Made by a program: the position numbers and the translations under genes. A stretch of 64,000 nucleotides of DNA from Streptomyces zhihengii. Its GTDB lineage: Bacteria; Actinomycetota; Actinomycetes; Streptomycetales; Streptomycetaceae. The notes under the pieces were generated by a model. That model did no database searches, was not told where the DNA came from, and worked only from the letters and a program-made list of their open reading frames with translations. Shown piece after piece: positions 1 through 8,083 of the stretch (the stretch's first letter is position 1; each line of letters starts with the position of its first letter). Location of the stretch: the NCBI RefSeq assembly GCF_016919245.1, contig NZ_JAFEJA010000001.1:5419501-5483500 (forward strand). The letters are read 5' to 3'.

Positions 1-168
1 TGCGGCGCCGACCGCCGCCGCGAGGACGTCGACGGCGGCCTCGACCCCGACCCGCGGGGGCTGGAAGCCGCCCGCGCGGCCGGTGCCCAGCACGGTCCCG
101 TCGGCGGCGACGAAGGCGGCGTCCGTCTTGCTGTTGCCCGCGTCGATGGCGAGGACGGTCGCGTTCAC
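1..168 (-). CDS. BadF/BadG-type ATPase, probable N-acetylglucosamine kinase (N-terminal part only)
   Basis: Only the first 56 codons are in the window; the gene continues past the left edge. The protein starts with a hydrophobic strand and the phosphate-binding pattern AIDAGNSKTDAAF, typical of the actin-like ATPase fold of BadF/BadG/BcrA and N-acetylglucosamine kinases. The GTG start overlaps the stop codon of the upstream GH4 gene in a GTGA, so the two are very probably translationally coupled. It is the last visible gene of the leftward sugar operon. The likely role, inferred from family and context, is cytoplasmic phosphorylation of an amino sugar or a related product released after import. 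The substrate cannot be read from this fragment. Confidence 0.75.
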   Translation of the reverse strand, partial: MNATVLAIDAGNSKTDAAFVAADGTVLGTGRAGGFQPPRVGVEAAVDVLAAAVGAA

Positions 169-1430
169 GCCCACGCGAGGTGCTCCCGGTTGTGTGCGAG
201 CAGGCTGTCGGTGAGCCGGTCGGCGTAGTCGTACTGGCCGATGAGCGGATGCGCCAGCAGGGCCCGGAAGACCCGGTCGCGGCCGCCGCGCAGGGCCGCC
301 TCCAGGGCGAGGTCCTCGTACGCGGTCACCTGGGCGATCAGCCCCGCGTAGAGCGGGTCGAGCCGCGGCACGGGCAGCGGTGCGGCGCCGTCGGCGCCGA
401 CCCGGGCCTGCACCTCGACGACGGCGTCGTCCGGCAGGAACGGCAGCGTCCCCCGGTTGAGGGTGTTCACCACCTGCACCCGGTCGCCCGCCCCGCCGAG
501 CAGGGAGGCGGCGAGGTCCACCGCGGCCTCCGAGTAGAAGGCCCCGCCGCGCTTGGCCAGCAGCTCCGGCTTCTCGTCGAGCGCGGGGTCGCCGTACATC
601 TCCAGCAACTGCCGTTCCATGGCGGCGACCTCGGCGGCCCGCGAGGGCTTGGTGCGGGACTCCTCGACGACCTCGTCGTGCGCGTAGAAGTAGCGCAGGT
701 AGTAGGAGGGGACGACCCCGAGCCGATCCAGCAGGTGCCGCGGCAGCCGCAGGTCGGCGGCGACGGCCTCGCCGTGTTCGGCGAGCAGCTTCGGCAGCAC
801 GTCCTCGCCGTCGGGCCCGCCGATGCGCACACCGGTCTCCCAGGTGAGGTGGTTGAGCCCCACGTGGTCGAGGTGCACCTGCCCCGGCGCGACGTCCAGC
901 AGCTTCGCGAACTTGCGCTGGAGCCCGATGGCCACGTTGCACAGGCCGACCGCCTTGTGCCCGGCGCCGAGCAGCGCGCGGGTCACGATCCCCACCGGGT
1001 TGGTGAAGTCGATGATCCAGGCGTCCGGGTTGCTGCGGCGCACCCGTTCGGCGATGTCCAGGACGACCGGGACGGTGCGCAGCGCCTTCGCGAGGCCGCC
1101 CGCGCCCGTCGTCTCCTGGCCGACGCAGCCGCACTCCAGCGGCCAGGTCTCGTCCTGCTGCCGTGCGGCCTGGCCGCCGACGCGGAGCTGGAGCAGGACG
1201 GCGTCGGCGCCCTCGACCCCGGCGTCGAGGTCCGAGGTGGTGACGATCGTCCCGCCGTGGCCCTGCTTGGCGAAGATCCGCCGGGCCAGGCCGCCGACGA
1301 GTTCCAGCCGGTCTGCGGCCGGGTCGATCAGGACGAGTTCGGTGATCGGCAGGGTGTCGCGCATCCGCGCGAAGCCGTCGATCAGTTCGGGGGTGTAGGT
1401 GGAGCCGCCCCCGACGACTGCGAGTTTCAT
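165..1430 (-). CDS. GH4 family 6-phospho-beta-glucosidase-type glycosidase
   Basis: The 421-aa cytoplasmic enzyme begins MKLAVVGGGSTYTPEL, the NAD-binding start of glycoside hydrolase family 4. GH4 enzymes cleave phospho-glycosides by an oxidation-elimination route that needs NAD and a divalent metal. The metal-ligand regions are present as a Cys in GLCNVAIG and a His in GLNHLTW. Length is close to the family norm. The ATG lies 5 nt after the stop of the permease gene and the stop overlaps the kinase start, so it sits inside the sugar operon. The operon encodes an ABC importer rather than a PTS, so the substrate may not arrive phosphorylated; the true substrate is open. Alternative GH4 activities (alpha-galactosidase, alpha-glucosidase) are less likely on the sequence start. 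Confidence 0.85.
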   Translation of the reverse strand: MKLAVVGGGSTYTPELIDGFARMRDTLPITELVLIDPAADRLELVGGLARRIFAKQGHGGTIVTTSDLDAGVEGADAVLLQLRVGGQAARQQDETWPLECGCVGQETTGAGGLAKALRTVPVVLDIAERVRRSNPDAWIIDFTNPVGIVTRALLGAGHKAVGLCNVAIGLQRKFAKLLDVAPGQVHLDHVGLNHLTWETGVRIGGPDGEDVLPKLLAEHGEAVAADLRLPRHLLDRLGVVPSYYLRYFYAHDEVVEESRTKPSRAAEVAAMERQLLEMYGDPALDEKPELLAKRGGAFYSEAAVDLAASLLGGAGDRVQVVNTLNRGTLPFLPDDAVVEVQARVGADGAAPLPVPRLDPLYAGLIAQVTAYEDLALEAALRGGRDRVFRALLAHPLIGQYDYADRLTDSLLAHNREHLAWA

Positions 1431-1435
1431 TGTTC

Positions 1436-2344
1436 CTAGCCCTTCACTCCGGTCAGGGTGACGCCCTCGATGAACGCCTTCTGCGCGAAGAAGAAGACCA
1501 CGATCACCGGTGCCATGATCAGCACCGTCGCGGCCATGGTGAGATTCCAGTCGGTCTGATGGGCGCCCTTGAAGGACTCCAGGCCGTAGCTCAGGGTCCA
1601 GGCGGCCGGGTTCTCGGAGGCGTAGATCTGCGGTCCGAAGTAGTCGTTCCAGCAGTAGAAGAAGTGGAAGAGTGCCACCGCCGCGATGGCGGGCTTCGCC
1701 ATCGGCAGGACGATCCGCAGCATGGTGCGCAGTTCCCCGCAGCCGTCGATGCGGGCGGCCTCGGTGTACTCCCGCGGGATGGTCAGCAGGAACTGGCGCA
1801 GCAGGAAGATCGTGAAGGCGTTGCCGAAGCCGAACGGGATGATCAGCGGCCACAGCGTGCCCGCCAGGTCGAGCTGCTTCGCCCAGAACAGGTACATCGG
1901 CACCACGACCACCTGCGGGGGCAGCATCATCATGGCGATGACCAGCATCATCGCCAGGTTGCGGCCCCGGAAGCGGAAGACGGCCAGCGCGTAGGCCACC
2001 GGGATGCTGGAGCCCACCGCGAGCACCATGCCGAGGCCCGCGTACAGCAGGGTGTTGCGCCACCAGGTCAGGAAGCCGGGGGTGTTCCAGACGGTCGCGA
2101 AGTTCCCCCACTCCCAGGTGTGCGGCCACAGGTCGCGGGTGAGGGCCTGGTCGTCGCTCATCACGGCGGTGAGCAGGACGAAGACGAACGGGAGCAGGAA
2201 GAAGAGCGCGGCGGCGACGGCGAGCGAGTGGACGGCCACCCACTCCAGCGCGGCCCGGCGCCGGGCCGCGCGCCGGGCGGCGCCCGTACCGCCGGCCGCG
2301 GGAGGGGAGACGGCCGGTGCCGGCGGCGTACTGGTCAGGGTCAT
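1436..2344 (-). CDS. Carbohydrate ABC transporter permease, MalG type
   Basis: The 302-aa membrane protein has a Pro/Ala-rich N-terminus followed by six predicted membrane segments, and an EAA loop (YTEAARIDGCGELRTML) that contacts the ATPase. This is the layout of the MalG/LacG class of sugar importers. It follows the partner permease with only 3 nt between them, so the two should be made together. No ATP-binding subunit is encoded nearby. In Streptomyces such CUT1 importers commonly share the general ATPase MsiK encoded elsewhere, and that is assumed here. Substrate is not identifiable from the permease. Confidence 0.92.
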   Translation of the reverse strand: MTLTSTPPAPAVSPPAAGGTGAARRAARRRAALEWVAVHSLAVAAALFFLLPFVFVLLTAVMSDDQALTRDLWPHTWEWGNFATVWNTPGFLTWWRNTLLYAGLGMVLAVGSSIPVAYALAVFRFRGRNLAMMLVIAMMMLPPQVVVVPMYLFWAKQLDLAGTLWPLIIPFGFGNAFTIFLLRQFLLTIPREYTEAARIDGCGELRTMLRIVLPMAKPAIAAVALFHFFYCWNDYFGPQIYASENPAAWTLSYGLESFKGAHQTDWNLTMAATVLIMAPVIVVFFFAQKAFIEGVTLTGVKG

Positions 2345-2347
2345 CGT

Positions 2348-3307
2348 TCAGTCCTCCGCCGACAGGAAGCCGGAGCGGCGCCGCATCAGCACCGCGGTGA
2401 ACGCCATCGCCAGGGCGAACAGCACCAGCGCGACCACGCACGCCGCTCCCGTGTCGAAGCGCTGGAAGCCCAGGTTGTAGACGATCTGCGGGACGGTGAG
2501 CGTGGTCCGGTCGGGATAGCCCGGCTCGAACTGCTGGCCGGATCCGCCGATCACTCCGCTGGCGACCTTCGCGGCCACCAGCGGCTCCGTGTAGTACTGC
2601 ATGGTCGCGATCACGCCGGTGACCACCGCGAAGAGCACGATGGGCGAGATGTTCGGCAGTGTGACGGACCGGAACCGCTGCCACGGTCCCGCGCCGTCCA
2701 GCTCCGCCGCCTCGTACTGCTCCTTCGGCACGTCGAGCAGCGCCGCCATGAAGATCACCATCAGGTCGCCGATGCCCCACAGCGCCAGCAGCGTCAGCGA
2801 CGGCTTGGACCACGCCGGGTCGGTGAACCAGCCGGGCGCCGGCAGCCCCAGCGACTCCAGGATCGTGTTCGCCGGTCCCGTACCGGGGTTGAGCAGGAAG
2901 ACGAACGACATGGTCGCGGCGACCGGCGGGGCGAGGTAGGGCAGGTAGAAGAAGGTCCGGAACAGCCCGGCACCCGTCTTGATCTTCGTGATCAGCAGCC
3001 CGATGCCGATCCCGAAGAGGACCCGCAGCGACACCATCACGGCGACCAGCCACAGAGTGTTGCGCAGCGCGGGCCAGAAGTAGGGGTAGTCGCCGAAGAC
3101 GTACGCCCAGTTCTTGAAGCCCACCCAGGTCGGCGGGGCGAACCCGTCGTACTTCATGAAGGAGAAGTAGACGGTCGACACCAGCGGGTACGCGAAGAAG
3201 ACGGCGAAGCCGATCAGCCAGGGGGAGAGGAACGCGAGCGTGCGCAGCGCGCTCCTCCGGCGCCGGGCCCGCAGCCCGGGCGCCGCGGCGTGGACGGCGG
3301 CGGTCAT
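2348..3307 (-). CDS. Carbohydrate ABC transporter permease, MalF type
   Basis: The 319-aa protein starts MTAAVHAAAPGLRARRRRS and has a basic N-terminus and six predicted membrane segments. The EAA motif is visible as EQYEAAELDGAGPWQRF. It pairs with the MalG-type permease downstream to form the channel of a sugar importer. The ATG overlaps the stop of the binding-protein gene in a TGATG, which indicates translational coupling and fixes the start. Cys is rare and there is no extra domain. The missing ATPase gene suggests use of a shared ATPase such as MsiK (inference from other streptomycetes). Confidence 0.92.
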   Translation of the reverse strand: MTAAVHAAAPGLRARRRRSALRTLAFLSPWLIGFAVFFAYPLVSTVYFSFMKYDGFAPPTWVGFKNWAYVFGDYPYFWPALRNTLWLVAVMVSLRVLFGIGIGLLITKIKTGAGLFRTFFYLPYLAPPVAATMSFVFLLNPGTGPANTILESLGLPAPGWFTDPAWSKPSLTLLALWGIGDLMVIFMAALLDVPKEQYEAAELDGAGPWQRFRSVTLPNISPIVLFAVVTGVIATMQYYTEPLVAAKVASGVIGGSGQQFEPGYPDRTTLTVPQIVYNLGFQRFDTGAACVVALVLFALAMAFTAVLMRRRSGFLSAED

Positions 3308-4644
3308 CAGCGTGCCTGCTCGTTGTCCTTGTCGACCTGGGCGTCGGCCTTGCGCAGCCCGGCGTCCAGGTCCTTCTCCCGGCCGGCCTCCCAGCGCACC
3401 CCCAGGTCCTGCGCGGTGAGCAGGAAGGCCCCGCCGTTCACCGAGGAGGGCGCGTGGGAGCTGCCCGGGTGCTGGGCGATGGAGACGAACGTGCGGTACA
3501 GGGGGTCGTCGCCCAGGGCGGGCGACTTCAGCGCGGCCTGGGTGGAGGGCACGTTGTGGATGGCGTTGGCGAAGGAGACCACCGCGTCGGTGTCGGTGGA
3601 CAGGTACTTCACCAGTTCCCAGGCGGCGTTCTGCTTCTCGCTGACCCGGGCGATGCCGAGGATCGTGCCGGACAGGTAGCCCTTGCCGTACTGGTCCGCC
3701 TGGTCGTCCGGCACGGGGAAGGGCGCGGCGCCGATCTCGAAGTCCAGCTCCGCGTCCGAGGCCATCTTGCCGCGCCACTCGCCGTCTAGCTGCATGGCGA
3801 CCTGGCCGGTGTGGAACGGGTGCTTGGGGCCCCACTCGTCGCCCAGCGACGCGCGGAAGCGCTCCAGCCGCGCGTAGCCGCCGAGCCGGTCGGCGAGCTT
3901 CTTCTGCCAGGTGAACAGCGCCTTCACGGCCGGGTCCCCGGCCAGGGCGGACTTCCCGTCCGCGTCGAAGTACCGGACGCCGAACTGCGAGGCGTAGTGC
4001 TCGAAGGTGGTCTCGTAGCCCTGGAAGTTGGGCATGAACCCGAGCTGCTCGTAGGAGTCGCCCTTGCGCTTCGTGAGCTTCTCGGCGACCGCGTCGAACT
4101 CGGAGAGGGTCTTCGGCGGGGCGGTGATCCCGGCCTCGGCGAACGCCTTCTTGTTGTAGTAGAGGCCGTAGGCGTCGCCCAGCAGCGGCACCGCGCAGCG
4201 CTTGCCCTCGTGCTCGGTGTACTTGGCCATCTGGGGCAGGAAGGTGGTCGCCGGGTCGATGCCGGACTTGTCGAGGAACGGCTTCAGATCGGCGAGCGCG
4301 CCCGTGGCGCAGAAGCGGCCGACGTTGTCCGTGGTGAACGAGGAGACGACGTCGGGCGCCTGGGAGCCGCCGGCCCGCAGCGCCTGGTTCAGCTTGTCGT
4401 CGGTGATGCCCTTCACGGTCTTCACCGTGATGTTGGGGTGCTTCGCCTCGAAGGACTCGATGTTGGCCTCGATCGCGGCGACCTCGGAGGGCGCGGACCA
4501 GCCGTGCCAGAAGGTGAGGGTCGTCCGCGCCTTCGGGTCGTCCGACGCGGCGTCGCCGGCCGACCCCGTGCAGGCCGTGGCGAGGAGCGATATCGCGGCG
4601 GTCGCCGCGAGCGCGGCGGCCGTGGTCCGGCGGATTCTGGGCAT
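3307..4644 (-). CDS. Extracellular sugar-binding lipoprotein of the ABC transporter
   Basis: The 445-aa protein carries a lipoprotein signal: basic start (MPRIRR), Ala-rich hydrophobic core and a lipobox-like LLATAC, after which the Cys would be lipidated and anchor the protein to the outer face of the membrane. The mature part has the WHGWSAPSE-type start and the Asp-Gly-Glu-Trp region (QLDGEWRGKM) seen in family-1 solute-binding proteins. It is the first transport gene, 77 nt after the ROK regulator, and is followed by the two permeases. The purine-rich leader contains a plausible ribosome-binding site but no clear second operator, so it may be transcribed from the regulator promoter. Ligand unknown; a beta-linked or amino-sugar oligosaccharide would fit the operon enzymes. 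Confidence 0.92.
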   Translation of the reverse strand: MPRIRRTTAAALAATAAISLLATACTGSAGDAASDDPKARTTLTFWHGWSAPSEVAAIEANIESFEAKHPNITVKTVKGITDDKLNQALRAGGSQAPDVVSSFTTDNVGRFCATGALADLKPFLDKSGIDPATTFLPQMAKYTEHEGKRCAVPLLGDAYGLYYNKKAFAEAGITAPPKTLSEFDAVAEKLTKRKGDSYEQLGFMPNFQGYETTFEHYASQFGVRYFDADGKSALAGDPAVKALFTWQKKLADRLGGYARLERFRASLGDEWGPKHPFHTGQVAMQLDGEWRGKMASDAELDFEIGAAPFPVPDDQADQYGKGYLSGTILGIARVSEKQNAAWELVKYLSTDTDAVVSFANAIHNVPSTQAALKSPALGDDPLYRTFVSIAQHPGSSHAPSSVNGGAFLLTAQDLGVRWEAGREKDLDAGLRKADAQVDKDNEQAR

Positions 4645-4721
4645 GGCGGTGTCTCCCTGTGACGGAGGGCCGGGGGAAGGGGAGAAGCGGGGAACGGGAG
4701 GGGAAGCGGGGCGGCGGGGGG

Positions 4722-5924
4722 TCAGCGCGAGGTGTCGAAGACCTCGTCACGGGTGGTGGCCAGGGCGCTCTCCAGCGCGCCGCGCAGCACCGGGCCGCTG
4801 CGCACGGTGCCGGAGACCAGCCGGGGCCGGGCGGCGGCGAGTTCGGTGAGTTCGGCGCGGACCCGGGTGCGCAGCGGCTCCCCGCCGGCGGCGATGACGT
4901 CGCCGGAGAGCACGACGAGCTCCGGGTCGAGCACGGCGACCAGGGAGGCGAGACCGGTGGCGAGGCTGGTCGCGTAGGCGTCCAGCAGCTCCCCGTACAC
5001 CCCCGAGTCCGCCTCGGCGGCACGGGCGAGCAGCGCGGTGGCGACCCGGGCGTGCGGCCCGCCGCCGACGCCCTGGATGCCGAGCTCGCGGGCGAGCGCC
5101 GGCAGCGCCTGGGCGCCGGCCAGCTCCTGGAAGCCGCCGCTGTTGGCCTTGGTCACCTGCCGGACCAGCGGAGCGCCGGGCACCGGCAGGAAGCCGACCT
5201 CGCCGGCGCCGCCGGTGAAGCCGCGGTGCAGCCGCCCGCCGATGACGAGGGCGGCGCCGAGGCCCTCCTCGTTCCACAGCAGGACGAAGCTGTCGTGGCC
5301 GCGGGCCGCGCCGAGCCGCTGTTCGGCGACGGCGACCAGGTTCACGTCGTTCTCGTACTCCACCGGCATCGGCAGGGCGGCGGCCAGCTCGTCGAGGAGC
5401 GCGGGCGCGTGCCAGCCGGGCAGGTGGGAGGCGTACCGCAGCCGGCCGGTGGACGGGTCGAAGGCGCCGGGGGTGCCGACGACCAGGCGGTGGACGTCGG
5501 CACGGGTGATGCCGGCCGCCTTGACCGCGCCGTCCAGCGCGTCGGTGACCTGCCGGACGACGCTGTCCGCGCGCCGGCCGGGGGTGGGCAGCTCGTACTC
5601 GCCGGCCACCGCGCCGGTGATGTCGGCGACGGCGGCCCTGATCCGCTGCGGGGTGACGTCCAGGCCCGCGGCGTACGCGGCGCGGGCGTTGACGGCGTAG
5701 AGCTGGGCGCTGGGGCCGGGCCTGCCCTCGGTGGTGCCGGTGACGACGACCAGCCCGGCGGCCTCCAGCCGGGCGAGGAGCTGGGACGCGGTGGGCTTGG
5801 ACAGACCGGTGAGGTTGCCGATCCGGGTCCGGGAGAGCGGCCCGTGCTCCAGCAGCAGATCGAGCGCGGCACGGTCGTTCATGGCGCGCAGGACGCGGGG
5901 CGTCCCCGGTGTCGTTCCGGCCAT
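4722..5924 (-). CDS. ROK family transcriptional regulator of the sugar operon
   Basis: The 400-aa protein has an N-terminal winged helix-turn-helix (about residues 15-75, with SKPTASQLLARLEAAGLV as recognition region) joined to a sugar-kinase-like ROK domain (about 85-390). The ROK signature region is visible around GLGAALVIGGRLHRGFTG. The Cys-rich zinc motif of many ROK proteins is not evident, so it is probably a regulator and not an active kinase. It is the first gene of the leftward operon and is followed after 77 nt by the binding protein. A perfect palindrome 24 nt upstream of the ATG is the obvious candidate operator, suggesting autoregulation with control of the whole operon. Confidence 0.9.
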   Translation of the reverse strand: MAGTTPGTPRVLRAMNDRAALDLLLEHGPLSRTRIGNLTGLSKPTASQLLARLEAAGLVVVTGTTEGRPGPSAQLYAVNARAAYAAGLDVTPQRIRAAVADITGAVAGEYELPTPGRRADSVVRQVTDALDGAVKAAGITRADVHRLVVGTPGAFDPSTGRLRYASHLPGWHAPALLDELAAALPMPVEYENDVNLVAVAEQRLGAARGHDSFVLLWNEEGLGAALVIGGRLHRGFTGGAGEVGFLPVPGAPLVRQVTKANSGGFQELAGAQALPALARELGIQGVGGGPHARVATALLARAAEADSGVYGELLDAYATSLATGLASLVAVLDPELVVLSGDVIAAGGEPLRTRVRAELTELAAARPRLVSGTVRSGPVLRGALESALATTRDEVFDTSR

Positions 5925-5948
5925 GGCGAGCCTCCGTGAGCCACACTG

Positions 5949-5965
5949 TTAGGAAAGTTTCCTAA
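5949..5965. promoter_or_regulatory. Candidate ROK operator, perfect 17-bp palindrome
   Basis: The sequence TTAGGAAAGTTTCCTAA consists of two perfect 8-bp arms around one central G. It is AT-rich in a very GC-rich background and lies just upstream of the ROK regulator start. Palindromes of this style, with one or a few central bases, are known operators of Streptomyces ROK repressors. That the local regulator binds here is an inference from position and symmetry. Confidence 0.7.
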
Positions 5966-6010
5966 TCGGCAGAAGGCAAGGTAGGGCGCACCTCCGGGCG
6001 CCGTCAACAG

Positions 6011-6047
6011 CCGACACCCCCCGAACCGCGCGGTTCGGGGGTGTCGG
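6011..6047 (-). terminator. Terminator hairpin after the MscS gene
   Basis: A hairpin of about 17 bp (CCGACACCCC... paired with ...GGGGTGTCGG, one C bulged) starts 19 nt beyond the stop codon of the leftward MscS gene. It sits between that gene and the ROK promoter. There is no T-run, which is usual in Streptomyces. Confidence 0.65.
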
Positions 6048-6065
6048 CGTGCGGAGCGCCCGCGG

Positions 6066-7136
6066 CTACTTCGACAGGTTGGCCTGCGGCGGTATCGGGG
6101 AGGCGGCCAGGGACTGGGGGGAGGTCTGCGAGGCGAAGGCCGACGGCGCGGACATGCCCGCGGTGGGGTCGGCCGCGGCCTCCTCGGCCGGCTGCGGCAG
6201 CCCGCCGACGATCCGGATGCCCTCCGCGTCGAACGCCCGCTTGATCCGCCAGCGCAGCTCGCGCTCCACGCCGAGCGCCTGGCCCGGCATGGTCTTCGCC
6301 GCGACCCGGAACGTCATCGAGTCGAGCAGCACCTCGGTCAGGCCCAGCACCTCGACGGGGCCCCAGAGCCGCTCGTTCCACGGCTCGCTCTTGGCCAGGT
6401 CCTCCGCGACCTCGCCGATGACGGACTTCACCCGGTCCAGGTCCTCCGTGGGCCGGACGGTCACGTCGACGGCCGAGGTCGCCCAGCCCTGGCTCATATT
6501 GCCGATGCGCTTGATCTCGCCGTTGCGCACGTACCAGATCTCGCCGTTGTCGCCGCGCAGCTTGGTGACCCGCAGGCCCACCTCGATGACCTCGCCCGAG
6601 GCCACCCCCGCGTCCACGGAGTCACCGACGCCGTACTGGTCCTCCATGATCATGAACACGCCGGAGAGGAAGTCGGTGACGAGGTTGCGCGCGCCGAAAC
6701 CGATCGCCACACCCGCCACACCGGCGGAGGCCAGCAGCGGCGCCAGATTGATGTTGAACGCCCCGAGGACCATCAGCCCCGCGGTGCCGAGGATCAGGAA
6801 CGACGCGATCGAGCGCAGGACGGACCCGATGGCCTCCGAGCGCTGTCTGCGCCGCTCGGCGTTGACCAGCAGCCCGCCGAGCGCGGTGCCCTCCACCGCC
6901 TGGGCGGAACGGTTCATCCGCTCTATGAGCTTGGTCAGCGCGCGGCGCACCAGCATCCGCAGCACCAGCGCCACCGCCAGGATCAGCGCGATCCGCAGCC
7001 CGGTGTTCAGCCAGGTGGACCAGTTCTCCTCCACCCACCCCGCCGCGTCGCTCGCCCTCTCGGCGGCCTCCTCGAAGGTGACGGGTGCGGGTTGCGGAGC
7101 GGTGTCCGCGCCTACGGCGGACCAGAACGCGGTCAC
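6066..7136 (-). CDS. MscS family mechanosensitive ion channel
   Basis: The 356-aa inner-membrane protein has an N-terminal amphipathic region, three predicted membrane segments (about residues 50-75, 110-130 and 135-160) and the MscS pore-lining pattern rich in Gly and Ala (ASAGVAGVAIGFGARNL). A cytoplasmic beta domain follows. MscS channels open under membrane tension and release solutes at osmotic downshock. The GTG start is chosen because GGAGG lies 7 nt upstream; a longer in-frame form exists but lacks this site. The C-terminus is Ala/Pro-rich and probably disordered. The gene is divergent from the HNH gene. Confidence 0.9.
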   Translation of the reverse strand: MTAFWSAVGADTAPQPAPVTFEEAAERASDAAGWVEENWSTWLNTGLRIALILAVALVLRMLVRRALTKLIERMNRSAQAVEGTALGGLLVNAERRRQRSEAIGSVLRSIASFLILGTAGLMVLGAFNINLAPLLASAGVAGVAIGFGARNLVTDFLSGVFMIMEDQYGVGDSVDAGVASGEVIEVGLRVTKLRGDNGEIWYVRNGEIKRIGNMSQGWATSAVDVTVRPTEDLDRVKSVIGEVAEDLAKSEPWNERLWGPVEVLGLTEVLLDSMTFRVAAKTMPGQALGVERELRWRIKRAFDAEGIRIVGGLPQPAEEAAADPTAGMSAPSAFASQTSPQSLAASPIPPQANLSK

Positions 7137-7386
7137 AGGGGAACCTCCAGGCGTGCGACGGGGAGCCTCAACAACAGTAACGGGGGCCGCCCGGCGGCCC
7201 TCTGTCCTCACCGCGCCGAGAGACGAGGCTCACCACGGAGGAAGAGAAGGGGCACCGGAGTCTGTGGTGCAAAACACCTCCAGCCCGTTACGCGCACGTG
7301 GTGGCGTTCGGAGCGGCCATGAGGCGAAACTGAAGACAGATCGTCCCGGCGCGAGCCACGCGCCGCCGGCGTACAAGGAGGCATCC

Positions 7387-7923
7387 GTGCCGCATGTCCT
7401 GGTCCTCAACGCGTCGTACGAGCCACTGGGCGTCGTACCGCTCCGCCGCGCTCTCGTCCTCGTCCTGGAGAACAAGGCTCTCTGCCTCGAGGAGTCCGGC
7501 GCCTTCATGCACAGTGCGACCCGTGTCGTCGCCGCGCCCAGTGTGGTCAGGCTGAAACGGTTCGTACGGGTCCCCTACCGGGGGCCCGTTCCGCTCACCC
7601 GCAAAGCGCTCTTCGCCCGCGACGGCGGGCGCTGCATGTACTGCGGTGGCGTCGCAACCAGCGTCGACCACGTGGTTCCGCGCAGCCGAGGGGGGCAGCA
7701 CGCCTGGGACAACGTGGTGGCGGCCTGCCGCCGCTGCAACCACGTCAAGGCGGACCGGCACCTGCGCGAACTGGGCTGGCACCTGCGCCACCAGCCCGCA
7801 CCGCCCAGCGGGCTCGCCTGGCGGATCATCGGCACCGGACACCGGGACCCGCGCTGGCTGCCCTACCTCCAGCCCTACGGCGCGGACGACGCGATGGCAC
7901 GGATCGACGGGATCTCCGCCTAG
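7387..7923 (+). CDS. HNH endonuclease family protein
   Basis: The 178-aa protein starts at GTG, 5 nt after a perfect AAGGAGG. The N-terminal half (VPHVLVLNASYEPLG) is the conserved start of an actinobacterial HNH family. The HNH module covers about residues 76-125: zinc-type Cys83/Cys86 (CMYC), Asp94-His95 in VDHVVPRSRGG, Asn109, and Cys114/Cys117 with Asn118 (CRRCN). All key residues are present, so the protein should be able to bind metal and cut nucleic acid. Its biological role is not known to me; it stands alone and is not next to a restriction or phage module. It converges on the GH84-like gene across a 27-bp perfect inverted repeat. Confidence 0.9.
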   Translation: MPHVLVLNASYEPLGVVPLRRALVLVLENKALCLEESGAFMHSATRVVAAPSVVRLKRFVRVPYRGPVPLTRKALFARDGGRCMYCGGVATSVDHVVPRSRGGQHAWDNVVAACRRCNHVKADRHLRELGWHLRHQPAPPSGLAWRIIGTGHRDPRWLPYLQPYGADDAMARIDGISA

Positions 7924-7980
7924 CGGCGGGGTGCGGGTGTCCGGGGCGCGCCGGCCCCGGTTACGGCACGGCCTGCGGCC

Positions 7981-8037
7981 GTGTCCTCAAGCGCCGGACG
8001 GGCTGGATCCTCCAGCCCGTCCGGCGCTTGAGGACAC
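7981..8037. repeat. Streptomyces-type palindromic repeat, 27-bp perfect arms with 3-nt loop
   Basis: Arms at 7981-8007 and 8011-8037 are perfectly complementary (core CAAGCGCCGGACGGGCTG). It is followed at 8035-8053 by a second hairpin, CACCGCGC/GCGCGGTG. It lies between two convergent genes and could terminate both. The same two-part design returns at 33634-33703 and in half form at 33734-33773, so it is a dispersed repeat family and not only a local terminator. Confidence 0.85.
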
Positions 8038-8083
8038 CGCGCGCAGCGCGGTGCCGTCAAAAGCGCCGCCCGCACCGGACCTC

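Noticed and set aside
1436..4644. Search for an ATP-binding gene in the sugar ABC operon.
   Set aside because: None is present between regulator and kinase; a shared ATPase encoded elsewhere is usual in Streptomyces, so I did not force an assignment.
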